From: Diacronema lutheri
Lineage: Eukaryota > Haptophyta > Pavlovophyceae > Pavlovales > Pavlovaceae
NCBI GenBank assembly: GCA_019448385.1
Contig: JAGTXO010000004.1
Span: 310,001-374,000 of the forward strand
DNA length: 64,000 bases
Direction of reading: 5' to 3'
Shown here: piece by piece, positions 1 to 8,090 of the stretch
How positions within the stretch are numbered: position 1 is the first letter of the stretch
How the letters are laid out: every line of letters begins with the position of its first letter
Notes under the pieces: model-generated
The model's input: the letters and a program-made list of their open reading frames with translations, nothing else
What the model was told of the DNA's origin: nothing
Database searches by the model: none
Translations under genes and position numbers: made by a program

Positions 1-50
1 TCCCAAAGACGCTGCCGCCCCTGTAACGTCAAAAAGGTGGTCGTAACAAC

Positions 51-1520
51 TTACAGCTCGTCGCGCGACCGCGGCGGCGCGCGCGACGCGAGCGCCTCGA
101 GCATCTCGCGCGCGGCCGCGCCGACGGCGGCCGGGCTGAAGTGCGCAACCATGTCCTCTCGCGCCCTGCGCCCGCGCGCGACCGCGTCCGCCCGGTCCTC
201 CACCACCTGCCGCATCCGCTCGCGCAGGTGCGCCACGCTCGGCTCTGCCCACAGGTGGCCCTCCGCGCGGATGGTGGCGTCGTCGGTCGCGACGGGCACG
301 AGCCTCTCAATGCGCACGGGGTACGAATTGGCCTCGTGCATGAAAGCCGTCGGCCCCGACCAGTTGGTCGCGATCGTCGGGAGGCTCATTGACATGGCTT
401 CGGCGTGGGGCCGGCCCCAGCCCTCTCCGCGGCTAGGAAGAACGAAGGCGTCCGCCGCGGCATACAGCCTGGGCAGCTCGTCCGCGCTCAGCTCACGATC
501 CACCACGCGCACCAGCGCGAGCGCCGCCGCCGTCGCCGCCGCCGCCCCACCGCCACCGCCTTCGCCGTCGCCGCCAGAGCTGAGCGACGCGGCGAACTCG
601 CGTACCGTGCGCGCAATGTCGGCGGTTGAGTGGAAGGCGCTCGTTTTCAGCACGAGCAGCACGCGTCGATGCGTGCATGCCGCTCGCGCACTCGCGCTCT
701 GTCCGTCGCCCTCCGGCGCGCACGCGCGCGCGGCGCCAAACTCGTCGAGGAACGCGCGCAGCAGCACGTCCCACCCTTTCCGCGCTTCCCACTTGAAGAC
801 GGAAAGGAAGACGAAGGGGCGCTGGGCGACGAGCTCCGCTCCGCCTTCGCCGAGAAACTTCGCCAGCGGTAGGGGCTCGTGCCTCGCAGCGTCGAACCAA
901 TCGACGTCGACGGGCTCGGCAAGCGCGCGCAGCTTGGCGGGCTCGACGCCTGCGCGCGCAAATGAGTCGACGTTGAAGGCTGTGGGCACCCACACCTCGT
1001 CCAGTCGGTTGACGCGCAGCACCCAATCCGCTGGCAGCCGGTCGCTCTCGTACATCGTGCGGCCGACCGCGAGCGCGGCGCCGCGCGGCGGGCACGGTGC
1101 GACCTCGTCCCAGCCGGGGAAGCGGGAGGGGACCCACGCGTCGGGTGTTGAGTGGCAGATGGCGAGGAGGCGAGCGCCGCGAGGCGCGCGTCGCTGTGCG
1201 ATGCGCTCGAGCTCGCGCAGCCGCGCCTCGCCCAGCCCGGCAATGAACGAATCGCTTGGCGGCTCGGCAAACTGCGCGATGCGGAGCGTCGGCACATGGC
1301 GCGCGAGCTCGAGGGCAAACACGAGCGCCTCGGAGGAGTAGCCGCCGCCCGAGAGGAAGGGCGCCATCCAGATGACGTCCCATCCTGCGAGCGCGGACGC
1401 GCCCGGACGCGCCGCACCTGATTGCGCAGCGCACGAGAGGAGCGTGCACCACATCGTGGCTGGCCACAATGTGGCCGGCCACGATGCTCTCACCGCCGTC
1501 CGCGCCGCCGTCCGCGCCAT
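51..1520 (-). CDS. GT4-type (group 1) glycosyltransferase
   Basis: Single-exon ORF of 489 codons that transfers a sugar from a nucleotide-sugar donor; the acceptor cannot be told. The N-terminal half has the loop APFLSGGGYSSEA near residue 52, typical of the first Rossmann strand. The C-terminal half has SVFKWEARKGWD (donor-domain start) and the E-x7-E motif in GEGWGRPHAEAMS, followed by PTIATNWSG, both hallmarks of GT-B retaining enzymes of family GT4. No clear signal peptide is seen. The ATG at 1520 is the first after an upstream stretch that reads antisense to the neighbouring gene; ATGs at 1454 and 1367 are alternatives, the last directly before the first conserved loop. The gene is head-to-head with the Ser-Pro-rich gene 94 bp away. 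Family call firm, exact start uncertain. Confidence 0.85.
   Translation of the reverse strand: MARTAARTAVRASWPATLWPATMWCTLLSCAAQSGAARPGASALAGWDVIWMAPFLSGGGYSSEALVFALELARHVPTLRIAQFAEPPSDSFIAGLGEARLRELERIAQRRAPRGARLLAICHSTPDAWVPSRFPGWDEVAPCPPRGAALAVGRTMYESDRLPADWVLRVNRLDEVWVPTAFNVDSFARAGVEPAKLRALAEPVDVDWFDAARHEPLPLAKFLGEGGAELVAQRPFVFLSVFKWEARKGWDVLLRAFLDEFGAARACAPEGDGQSASARAACTHRRVLLVLKTSAFHSTADIARTVREFAASLSSGGDGEGGGGGAAAATAAALALVRVVDRELSADELPRLYAAADAFVLPSRGEGWGRPHAEAMSMSLPTIATNWSGPTAFMHEANSYPVRIERLVPVATDDATIRAEGHLWAEPSVAHLRERMRQVVEDRADAVARGRRAREDMVAHFSPAAVGAAAREMLEALASRAPPRSRDEL
1453..1485. repeat. 15-bp inverted repeat near a divergent promoter
   Basis: Arms 1453-1467 and 1471-1485 are reverse complements with one mismatch and a 3-base loop. 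They sit at the 5' end of the glycosyltransferase gene, 130 bp before the start of the opposite gene. If the glycosyltransferase starts further downstream, this palindrome lies in the shared promoter. Confidence 0.6.
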
Positions 1521-1614
1521 GCTGGCCAGAAGTCCGGAATACTCCGGATCTATCTTCGTTACGCTGCCCACCCGTGCACCCTTTCCGTTTCTCTCGCGGT
1601 TGCCCGAGAGAGGC

Positions 1615-4600
1615 ATGCGGCTCGCTCTGGCGCTGAGCGTGCTGCTCGCGCTCGCCGCGGGCGAGCAGGTGCTTGGTCCGGGCGACGTGGCGCTCATCGG
1701 ATTCAACGCACGCGCCACCCCGGACCTCATCTGCATGTGGGTCCTGACGAACGTCGAGGCAGGCACGCAGATCAGCATCGCGGGTGTGGGGCTCGACTCG
1801 TGGGTCGCGACGTACGCGGCCGATGGGGATATCGGCGCGGGAGAGGTGATCTGTCTCAACGATTTGTCGCAGCCGCTGACCACGAACGGCGAGGTGATTG
1901 GCGCGCCAATCGTCGCCACGGCGCCCAAGCGTGCGATGCGCCGCGGCGAGCGTGCGCTTCTGTTTGGCGGCATCCCGTCGGTCGAGCACAGCTCGCAGAC
2001 GGGGCTGACAGCCCTCTTCGTATACCAGGGTGACGAGGAGTTGACGCAATTCATCTACGCGCTCAGCCTGATTGGCACCTTCATCTCCGATGCGGGCCCA
2101 TTCTTGCCCACCGGCCTGACGCCCGGCCTGACGGCGGTCGCGTTGCACAGCAACGTGCGTGGGTACTACAACGGCGTCGTGCGCGGCGCGGCCAAGCAGG
2201 CGCTGCTTCTCGAGATTGGCAAGCCAAGCAATTGGGTGATGCGCGACGCTGAGGTTGCGCTGCTGCCCGACGCGCTCTTCAACTCGCACGCCACGCCGTC
2301 GGCCGGCCGCCGGCTGCGAGAGGGCGGCATCAAGGTCGACCTCGCCACGATTGCGGCCCGCGCCGCCGCCGACCACGACGCGGCTGAGGCAACCAGGCAG
2401 CACCGCCAGCTGCGCGCGCGCGCCAAAAAGGGCGACTTGGCCGCGATCGCCGCGCAGGCCGCCGACGAGTACGACGCGGTCGATGCGGCTGTGCAAAGGC
2501 GCCGGCTTCAGTCGAGCCCGCCGAGCCCGCCGCCGAGCCCGCCGCCGAGCCCGCCGCCACCACCCAGCCCGCCGCCCAGCCCGCCACCGTCTCCACCACC
2601 CAGCCCGCCGCCGAGCCCGCCGCCACCACCCAGCCCGCCGCCGAGCCCGCCGCCGCCCAGCTCACCGCCCAGCCCGCCGCCCAGCCCGCCGCCCAGCCCA
2701 CCGCCCAGCCCGCCGCCCAGCCCGCCGCCGCCCAGCCCACCGCCCAGCCCGCCGCCCAGCCCGCCGCCCAGCCCACCGCCCAGCCCGCCACCGTCTCCAC
2801 CACCCAGCCCGCCGCCGAGCCCGCCGCCACCACCCAGCCCGCCGCCGAGCCCGCCGCCGCCCAGCTCACCGCCCAGCCCGCCGCCCAGCCCGCCGCCCAG
2901 CCCGCCGCCCAGCCCGCCGCCCAGCCCGCCGCCACCCAGCCCGCCGCCCAGCCCGCCGCCCAGCCCGCCGCCCAGCCCGCCGCCCAGCCCGCCGCCGCCC
3001 AGCCCGCCGCCCAGCCCGCCGCCCAGCCCGCCGCCGCCGAGCCCGCCGCCCAGCCCGCCGCCCAGCCCGCCGCCCAGCCCGCCGCCCAGCCCGCCGCCGC
3101 CCAGCCCGCCGCCAAGCCCGCCGCCAAGCCCGCCGCCAAGCCCGCCGCCAAGCCCGCCGCCAAGCCCGCCGCCACCCAGCCCGCCGCCAAGCCCGCCGCC
3201 AAGCCCGCCGCCAAGCCCGCCGCCCAGCCCGCCGCCGCCAAGCCCGCCGCCAAGCCCGCCGCCAAGCCCGCCGCCAAGCCCGCCGCCAAGCCCGCCGCCA
3301 CCCAGCCCGCCGCCCAGCCCGCCGCCCAGCCCGCCGCCAAGCCCGCCGCCAAGCCCGCCGCCCAGCCCGCCGCCGCCGAGCCCGCCGCCAAGCCCGCCGC
3401 CAAGCCCGCCGCCCAGCCCGCCGCCCAGCCCGCCGCCGCCCAGCCCGCCGCCCAGCCCGCCGCCAAGCCCGCCGCCCAGCCCGCCGCCCAGCCCGCCGCC
3501 GCCCAGCCCGCCGCCGTCTCCACCACCCAGCCCGCCGCCAAGCCCGCCGCCGTCTCCACCACCCAGTCCGCCACCGAGCCCGCCGCCGCCCAGCCCGCCG
3601 CCCAGCCCGCCGCCGAGCCCGCCGCCTAGCCCGCCGCCTAGCCCGCCGCCGCCCAGCCCGCCGCCGTCTACGCCGCCGAGCCCGCCGCCGTCTCCGCCGC
3701 CGTCTCCGCCGCCGCCCAGCCCGCCGCCCAGCCCGCCGCCCAGCCCGCCGCCCAGCCCGCCGCCCAGTCCGCCACCGCCATCGCCACCGCCGAGCCCGCC
3801 GCCGTCTCCACCGCCCAGCCCACCGCCGAGTCCGCCGCCGAGCCCGCCGCCAAGCCCGCCGCCGAGCCCGCCGCCGAGCCCGCCGCCGCCAAGCCCGCCG
3901 CCCAGCCCGCCGCCAAGCCCGCCACCAAGCCCGCCGCCCAGCCCGCCGCCGCCGAGCCCGCCTCCGAGCCCCCCGCCCTCGCCACCGCCGCGTCCGCCGC
4001 CTTCGCCGCCGCCGTCGCCTTCGCCGCCGCCGTCGCCGCCGCCGCCGCCCTCGCCCGCGCCGCCCTCGCCGCCCGGCGGCACGACCTGGTCGCAGTCGCT
4101 GACGATCGACCTGCCAGGCCCATCCGCCTTCACGCCGCGATTGCAGGGCGCGATCAAGACGCGCGTCGCCGAGTACCTCGGCATTGACGTGCAATTTGTG
4201 CGGCTCGAGAACATCCGATCGGGCTCGGTCACGTTTGACGTTTTCGTCTTCATCCCGGAGGTGGTGCTCGAGGCCGCACGCGACAAGCTCGAGGACAAAA
4301 CGGAGCTGCGCACGGTGCTCTCCGTCACGCCGATCCGCTACTTTGAACTCCTCGCCGCGCTCTCGCAGTTCAGCGCCGACGAATGGCGGTCGGCCGTGTT
4401 CGGCAACGACGCCGACCTAGCGGGCATTGCGGTGCTCGGCGTCGTGCTCACGTCCTCCATCCCGAGCGTCTCGAACTCGCTCGGCCGGCTGCGCAGGCTT
4501 GTCGAGCTCATTTCGGGCGACGAGGGCTGCATCTGCCCCGACACGCGCTCAGCCAAGCGGTCGGGCGCTGGCAAGGCGCCGCGCGGAGACAGGCGAGCAG

Positions 4601-4662
4601 CGCGACAGCTGCTCTTTGGCGGCGTGCCGGACAAGCCGCTCTGCCACCCGTCGCTCTGCTAG
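1615..4662 (+). CDS. Secreted Ser-Pro-rich (pherophorin-like) protein with a long SPPP stalk
   Basis: 1015 codons. The start at 1615 gives a clear signal peptide (MRLALALSVLLALAAG). Residues about 20-230 form a globular domain beginning GDVALIGFNA and containing VEAGTQISIAGVGLDSW; it recalls bacterial secreted domains of the pattern GDIAFVGFN...IPAGT.IYFTDNGW. About 520 residues of SPPP, SPPPP and SPPSPPP repeats follow (residues 300-820), a rod that in volvocine pherophorins and plant extensins is hydroxylated and glycosylated. A C-terminal domain of about 190 residues follows, ending with a Cys-containing tail (CICPDT, CHPSLC). The likely role is in cell wall, scale or extracellular matrix. 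Homology to true pherophorins at the ends is not established; the composition is the main evidence. Confidence 0.8.
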   Translation: MRLALALSVLLALAAGEQVLGPGDVALIGFNARATPDLICMWVLTNVEAGTQISIAGVGLDSWVATYAADGDIGAGEVICLNDLSQPLTTNGEVIGAPIVATAPKRAMRRGERALLFGGIPSVEHSSQTGLTALFVYQGDEELTQFIYALSLIGTFISDAGPFLPTGLTPGLTAVALHSNVRGYYNGVVRGAAKQALLLEIGKPSNWVMRDAEVALLPDALFNSHATPSAGRRLREGGIKVDLATIAARAAADHDAAEATRQHRQLRARAKKGDLAAIAAQAADEYDAVDAAVQRRRLQSSPPSPPPSPPPSPPPPPSPPPSPPPSPPPSPPPSPPPPPSPPPSPPPPSSPPSPPPSPPPSPPPSPPPSPPPPSPPPSPPPSPPPSPPPSPPPSPPPSPPPSPPPPPSPPPSPPPPSSPPSPPPSPPPSPPPSPPPSPPPPSPPPSPPPSPPPSPPPSPPPPSPPPSPPPSPPPPSPPPSPPPSPPPSPPPSPPPPSPPPSPPPSPPPSPPPSPPPSPPPPSPPPSPPPSPPPSPPPSPPPPSPPPSPPPSPPPSPPPSPPPPSPPPSPPPSPPPSPPPSPPPSPPPPSPPPSPPPSPPPSPPPSPPPPSPPPSPPPSPPPSPPPSPPPPSPPPSPPPSPPPSPPPSPPPSPPPSPPPPSPPPSPPPSPPPSPPPSPPPPSPPPSTPPSPPPSPPPSPPPPSPPPSPPPSPPPSPPPSPPPPSPPPSPPPSPPPSPPPSPPPSPPPSPPPSPPPSPPPPSPPPSPPPSPPPSPPPSPPPPSPPPSPPPSPPPRPPPSPPPSPSPPPSPPPPPSPAPPSPPGGTTWSQSLTIDLPGPSAFTPRLQGAIKTRVAEYLGIDVQFVRLENIRSGSVTFDVFVFIPEVVLEAARDKLEDKTELRTVLSVTPIRYFELLAALSQFSADEWRSAVFGNDADLAGIAVLGVVLTSSIPSVSNSLGRLRRLVELISGDEGCICPDTRSAKRSGAGKAPRGDRRAARQLLFGGVPDKPLCHPSLC
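2515..4074 (+). repeat. 1.56-kb SPPP-coding repeat tract
   Basis: Tandem 12- and 15-bp units of the type AGCCCGCCGCCC encode the proline stalk. A block beginning CCGTCTCCACCACC at 2587 recurs at 2791, 204 bp (68 codons) later, with more than 100 bp closely conserved, so the tract has also grown by larger duplications. The minus strand is G-rich and could form G-quadruplexes. Confidence 0.9.
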
Positions 4663-4771
4663 CGGGCAGCTGCGTAGGGTCGCGTGGTGCTCGCGGCGGC
4701 GTGGGCCGGCTTTTGACATGGCGCCACGTGCGCACGCGAGCAGTCGAAAGTCGAAATTCGAACCGCCTGGG

Positions 4772-4884
4772 GTAATTTCTTTTATATTTAGTAGTATTTC
4801 TTTTATTTTTCAGCCCTCTTCCCTAGAAAGTGAAAAGTCAAAAGTTTCAGAAGAAGTCGTTTTTCCCTTTTTCTTTTCTCATGA
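4772..4884. promoter_or_regulatory. AT-rich island upstream of the ankyrin/F-box gene
   Basis: About 110 bp of strongly AT-rich sequence (TTTTATATTTAGTAGTATTT and similar) in an otherwise GC-rich window. It lies between two tandem genes, 70-180 bp before the ATG at 4955. It could be the promoter of the downstream gene, the 3' end of the upstream gene, or both. A pyrimidine run ending TTTTTCAG could also be a 5'-UTR splice acceptor. Confidence 0.4.
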
Positions 4885-4954
4885 TCACAAATCTCCGCCC
4901 GTCCGCTTCACAGAAGCGGCCCCGGCGTATGGAGAGGGGCGCAGGCCTGCCGGA

Positions 4955-5701
4955 ATGCACCCCGGCGCACAGCTCGCCTTTGACGCGGTGCGCGCCGATG
5001 CATGGACTATCGTCGAGCGGCTGCTCGAAGGACATGCCGTCGCGCAGGGAAATGCGCCACAGCTCGTCGACGAAAACGGGAATGCGCTTCTCCACGTCGC
5101 GGCCTTTTGCGGCGCGAGCGACAGCGTCCACGTGCTCCTGCGCCACGGCGCCGACCCAACCGCGCTCAACGCGCACGAGCAGAGTGCGCTCGACCTCGCC
5201 TTCTTGAGTGGGCATCACGCCATTGTGCAGCTCCTCCGCACGGGCGGCGCGGCGAGCGGCACGAGCCTCGCCGGCCAGACGGAGGCGACGTCCGACGTGT
5301 TCGCGCAGCCCGAGCTCACGCTGCGCGCGCTGCCGCTCGAGATGCACGTGCGCATCCTGCGCTGCCTCGACCTCGCCGATGTGCTGCGCTGCGCGCGCGT
5401 CTGCCGCCGATTCGCCAAAGCGCTCGACGACCATTGGCTGTGGGAGTCGCTCTGCTGGAGCCACTTCCACTGCGACTCGCTGCAGGCGCGGCGCGGGCTG
5501 TGCACGTGGAAGGACGTGTACAAGGAGCAGTACGTATGCCACCGCGCGCAGGCGCGCCATCGCGAGCAGCGCAAGGCGGAGCGCGCGCCGCATGCCGAGC
5601 GGTCCGGCCGGCGCGCCGAACCGGACCAGTTCGGCTCGCCGAGGATTGTGCCCACGATGGCCTCCTCGCTCGAGGAGCTTTTCGAGCCGCTGCCGATGTG
5701 A
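4955..5701 (+). CDS. Ankyrin-repeat F-box protein
   Basis: 248 codons, single exon. Residues about 5-100 form two to three ankyrin repeats (DENGNALLHVAAFCG, LLRHGADPTALNAHEQSAL). Residues about 118-165 form an F-box (LRALPLEMHVRILRCLDLAD, then RCARVCRRFAKALDDHWLWE), followed by LCTWKDVYKEQY, a common post-F-box helix. F-box proteins are substrate adaptors of SCF ubiquitin ligases; the ankyrin part would bind the substrate, which is unknown. The frame stays open upstream to 4427, but that stretch runs through the AT-rich island and gives a low-complexity sequence, so the ATG at 4955 is preferred. The gene converges on the M48 peptidase gene, with a 28-G run between them. Confidence 0.85.
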   Translation: MHPGAQLAFDAVRADAWTIVERLLEGHAVAQGNAPQLVDENGNALLHVAAFCGASDSVHVLLRHGADPTALNAHEQSALDLAFLSGHHAIVQLLRTGGAASGTSLAGQTEATSDVFAQPELTLRALPLEMHVRILRCLDLADVLRCARVCRRFAKALDDHWLWESLCWSHFHCDSLQARRGLCTWKDVYKEQYVCHRAQARHREQRKAERAPHAERSGRRAEPDQFGSPRIVPTMASSLEELFEPLPM

Positions 5702-5748
5702 CGGCGAAGCGCGACAGGTTTCAGCCCATTCCCCGTGAATACAATAGA

Positions 5749-5776
5749 GGGGGGGGGGGGGGGGGGGGGGGGGGGG
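5749..5776. repeat. Homopolymer run of 28 G
   Basis: Uninterrupted G28 in the 76-bp gap between two convergent genes, ending one base before the M48 stop codon region. Its true length may be uncertain because such runs are hard to sequence. Confidence 0.9.
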
Positions 5777-5777
5777 C

Positions 5778-6992
5778 TCACTCCCGACCAGCACCTTGTA
5801 GCGCGGCGACGCGCACGTCGAGCGGCGGGTGCGTCCGCAGCAGCCCGAGCACACGATCAACGAGGCGGTCGAAGTGCGACACACCGTCGAGCCCAGGGTG
5901 CGCGCCGCCGACCGCTTCGGGCTCGGCGGGAGGCGTCGGCCCGTCGCTGATCATCGCGTGCGCGAGCTGTGCGCCGAACGCGCTACTGCGCAGATCATCG
6001 TGCTGCGCGCTCTGCTCGTGAATCTTCTCCAGCGCGGAGATGAGCGCCCCCGCGCCAAACGCGTCGGCCGCCGCCCGATCGGCAGAGAGTTCGGCCACAC
6101 GGCTTGCGGCGAGGCGGAGGAGGTGCGCGACACCCTGCATGCACGCGCCGCCCGCAATGAGCACACGCGCGATGGTCTTGAGCGGGCCCTGGTCGCTCAC
6201 CGCACGCGTCGCGTCCTCCTCGTCCGCCGCGTCCTTGGCATCCGCCTCCGTCTCCGCGCCGGCCGCACGACGACGCGCGCGCGCTTCGGCTTGGCGGCGC
6301 CTCTTCTCGTCCTCGATCTCGTGCGCGCGCGTGAGCAGCGCCTGACCGGCACTGTACACGCCACCCAGGCCAGCGGCGGCGATGGCGACATGCATGTTGC
6401 GCGACACATCGCCGTGCTTGAGGTGGCCCATTTCATGCGCGAGCACCGCTTTGAGCTCAGCTTCGCTCAGCGCGTCGACGAGGCCTGAGGTGACGGCGAC
6501 GGCGGTGTTGTGGCGGAGGCCGCACGCAAACGCATTGGGCTCGCGCGCATGCAGCTGGTACACCGCCTTGGGCGGGGCCACGCCCACGGCCTGTGCGGCC
6601 TCGCGAGCGAGCGCGACGAGTTCCGCGCCCGCCGGCTCGCCGCGCATCGTGCCCAGCACGTGAGTGCCCGGCGGCCCGAGGAGCTGTAGGGCGAGCGATG
6701 CGGCCGGGAAGACCACTGCACAGCCCACCACGCCAATCGCCGCCGGCACCGATGTGAGGGGCGCGAGGAGCGCCAGCGCCAGCGCCGACGTCCCGACGAG
6801 GCCGCAGTACGCTAGCACGGGCAGCGCCTTACCGAGCAGCCGTCCCTGCAGACGCTTGGCGAACGACAAGAGGCGTGTGCCCATGCGCGCGGGCTCACGC
6901 GCCTTTGCCCTCGACGCCCCCGCGGGGACAAGCGGGACGGTGAGCAGCAAAGCGCACACGAGCACGAGCACCATAAACGGGCGCCTCCCCAT
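5778..6992 (-). CDS. M48 family (HtpX/Oma1-like) membrane zinc metallopeptidase
   Basis: 404 codons from the ATG at 6992. It shows the zinc motif HEMGH at residues 186-190 and the third-ligand region ELSAD near residue 301, the standard M48 arrangement. An N-terminal hydrophobic segment (residues 6-24) looks like a signal peptide or anchor, and two more hydrophobic stretches (about 57-105) precede the catalytic core, as in HtpX. A charged insert (about 225-265, rich in Arg, Ala, Glu and Asp) separates the catalytic halves. Such enzymes degrade misfolded membrane proteins in the ER, mitochondrion or plastid; the location here is unclear, though a signal-type leader argues for the secretory route or a complex plastid. 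The start is only 14 bp from the ATG of the divergent FKBP gene. Confidence 0.87.
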   Translation of the reverse strand: MGRRPFMVLVLVCALLLTVPLVPAGASRAKAREPARMGTRLLSFAKRLQGRLLGKALPVLAYCGLVGTSALALALLAPLTSVPAAIGVVGCAVVFPAASLALQLLGPPGTHVLGTMRGEPAGAELVALAREAAQAVGVAPPKAVYQLHAREPNAFACGLRHNTAVAVTSGLVDALSEAELKAVLAHEMGHLKHGDVSRNMHVAIAAAGLGGVYSAGQALLTRAHEIEDEKRRRQAEARARRRAAGAETEADAKDAADEEDATRAVSDQGPLKTIARVLIAGGACMQGVAHLLRLAASRVAELSADRAAADAFGAGALISALEKIHEQSAQHDDLRSSAFGAQLAHAMISDGPTPPAEPEAVGGAHPGLDGVSHFDRLVDRVLGLLRTHPPLDVRVAALQGAGRE

Positions 6993-7006
6993 CGTAGGGA
7001 AGAGCG
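6993..7006. promoter_or_regulatory. 14-bp gap between divergent start codons
   Basis: The M48 peptidase (minus) and FKBP-CS (plus) start codons are 14 bp apart. At least one transcript must begin inside, or use promoter sequence inside, the other gene. Neither start can move upstream without overlap; the next in-frame Met of either gene would widen the gap. Confidence 0.6.
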
Positions 7007-8068
7007 ATGGCCGCGGTCGCGTTCGTGGTCGCGCTTGTGGTCGGCGCGTTGAGCGCGTTCGGCGCGCGGCCACCCGCGCTGGCGCGATTAGCGCGGAGCC
7101 GCGTGCGCATTTCGCTCGCCGCGACAGAGCCGAGCGCGGCATGGCAGTCCGCTTCGCGCCTGATCAGCAGCGCGGGCATGGACATCTCGGGCGACAGCGG
7201 CTGCGTGAAGGCAGTCCTGAGCGTTGGTCGGCCGCAGGAGCCCAACCCGTTCGGCATCTCGGCGGGCACGCCGCCAATGGGCGCGCGCGTGCAAGTGCAC
7301 TACGTGGGCTGGCTTTCCGACGGCCGCCAGTTCGACTCGAGCCGAGACCGCGGCACGCCGTACGAGTTCGTGCTTGGAGCGGGCACGGTGATCAAGGCGT
7401 GGGAGTGCGCCGTCGCGACCATGACGATCGACGAGGTCGCCTTCCTGCGCTGCCGCTCGGACTATGCATTTGGACCGTACGGCGTGCGCGCGCTCGTGCC
7501 GCCCAACGCGACCCTCGACTTTGAGTTTGAGCTCGTCGGCTGGGAGGACTACGACAACGGCGTGCGCGACGTTGAGGAGGAGAACCCGTTCGGCGACGAC
7601 GATGAGGACGGCGAGTTCACAATCGACGTCGACGAGGCGGGGGTGAACGACCTGGTGCGCGCCGCGGCGGAGGCCGAGGCGGCGGGGCCGACGCGCGGCC
7701 GTGCGACGACGGCCGATGGGCGCGCCTACTCGTGGGAGGAGAGCGAGGAAGGAGTGACGCTCTTTGTGCCGCTCCCGCGCTCCCTCGGCTCGCGCGACGT
7801 GTCGTGCACCGTCTCGCCGAGGGCGATACAGCTCGAAGTGCGCGCCGACGGCTTCTCGCTCAGCGGGCCGCTCCGTGGCAGCGTGCACAGCGCAGATGCT
7901 TATTGGCTCATCGACGACGACGTCGACGGCAGCCGGTGCGTGCAGGTATTTATGGACAAGGTGGACGCATTCCCGCTGTGGAACGGCGTCGTCATCGGTG
8001 AGCGGGACGCGCCGGGCACGGCCGAGCTCCTGCGCGGCTTGTCCGAAGGCGACGACGGGGCGGCGTAG
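7007..8068 (+). CDS. FKBP-type peptidyl-prolyl isomerase fused to a CS (NudC/p23-like) domain, probably plastid-targeted
   Basis: 353 codons. The N-terminus is a hydrophobic signal peptide ending ALSAFGARP, then an Arg/Ser/Ala-rich stretch. The Ala-Phe-x-x-Pro junction resembles the ASAFAP-type motif of bipartite leaders for secondary red plastids. Residues about 60-183 form an FKBP domain (VQVHYVGWLSDGRQFDSS, FVLGAGTVIKAWECAV, YAFGPYG, LDFEFELVGWEDY); FKBPs catalyse cis-trans isomerisation of X-Pro bonds. An acidic linker (about 188-215) leads to a CS domain (about 240-340) with YSWEESEEGVTLFVPLP and DAYWLIDDD, the fold of p23, NudC and Sgt1 co-chaperones. The product therefore looks like a two-module chaperone. 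Convergent with tadA, 22 bp apart. Confidence 0.85.
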   Translation: MAAVAFVVALVVGALSAFGARPPALARLARSRVRISLAATEPSAAWQSASRLISSAGMDISGDSGCVKAVLSVGRPQEPNPFGISAGTPPMGARVQVHYVGWLSDGRQFDSSRDRGTPYEFVLGAGTVIKAWECAVATMTIDEVAFLRCRSDYAFGPYGVRALVPPNATLDFEFELVGWEDYDNGVRDVEEENPFGDDDEDGEFTIDVDEAGVNDLVRAAAEAEAAGPTRGRATTADGRAYSWEESEEGVTLFVPLPRSLGSRDVSCTVSPRAIQLEVRADGFSLSGPLRGSVHSADAYWLIDDDVDGSRCVQVFMDKVDAFPLWNGVVIGERDAPGTAELLRGLSEGDDGAA

Positions 8069-8090
8069 CCCGCGAAATCCCCAAAATCCG

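Noticed and set aside
493-2496. 667-codon minus-strand Arg-rich ORF
   Set aside because: It crosses two genes, the glycosyltransferase in a shifted frame and the wall-protein start; the composition is typical of a GC-driven shadow frame.
2508-4328. 606-codon minus-strand ORF rich in Gly-Leu
   Set aside because: It is the reverse strand of the SPPP repeat; the period keeps all frames open. No domain and no start context.
4750-4765. Possible tRNA T-loop-like word (ATTCGAACC)
   Set aside because: No acceptor stem, D-loop or anticodon arm can be folded around it.
4721-4954. Longer N-terminus for the ankyrin/F-box protein
   Set aside because: The extension translates the AT-rich island into a Phe/Ser run and has no domain; probably UTR or promoter.
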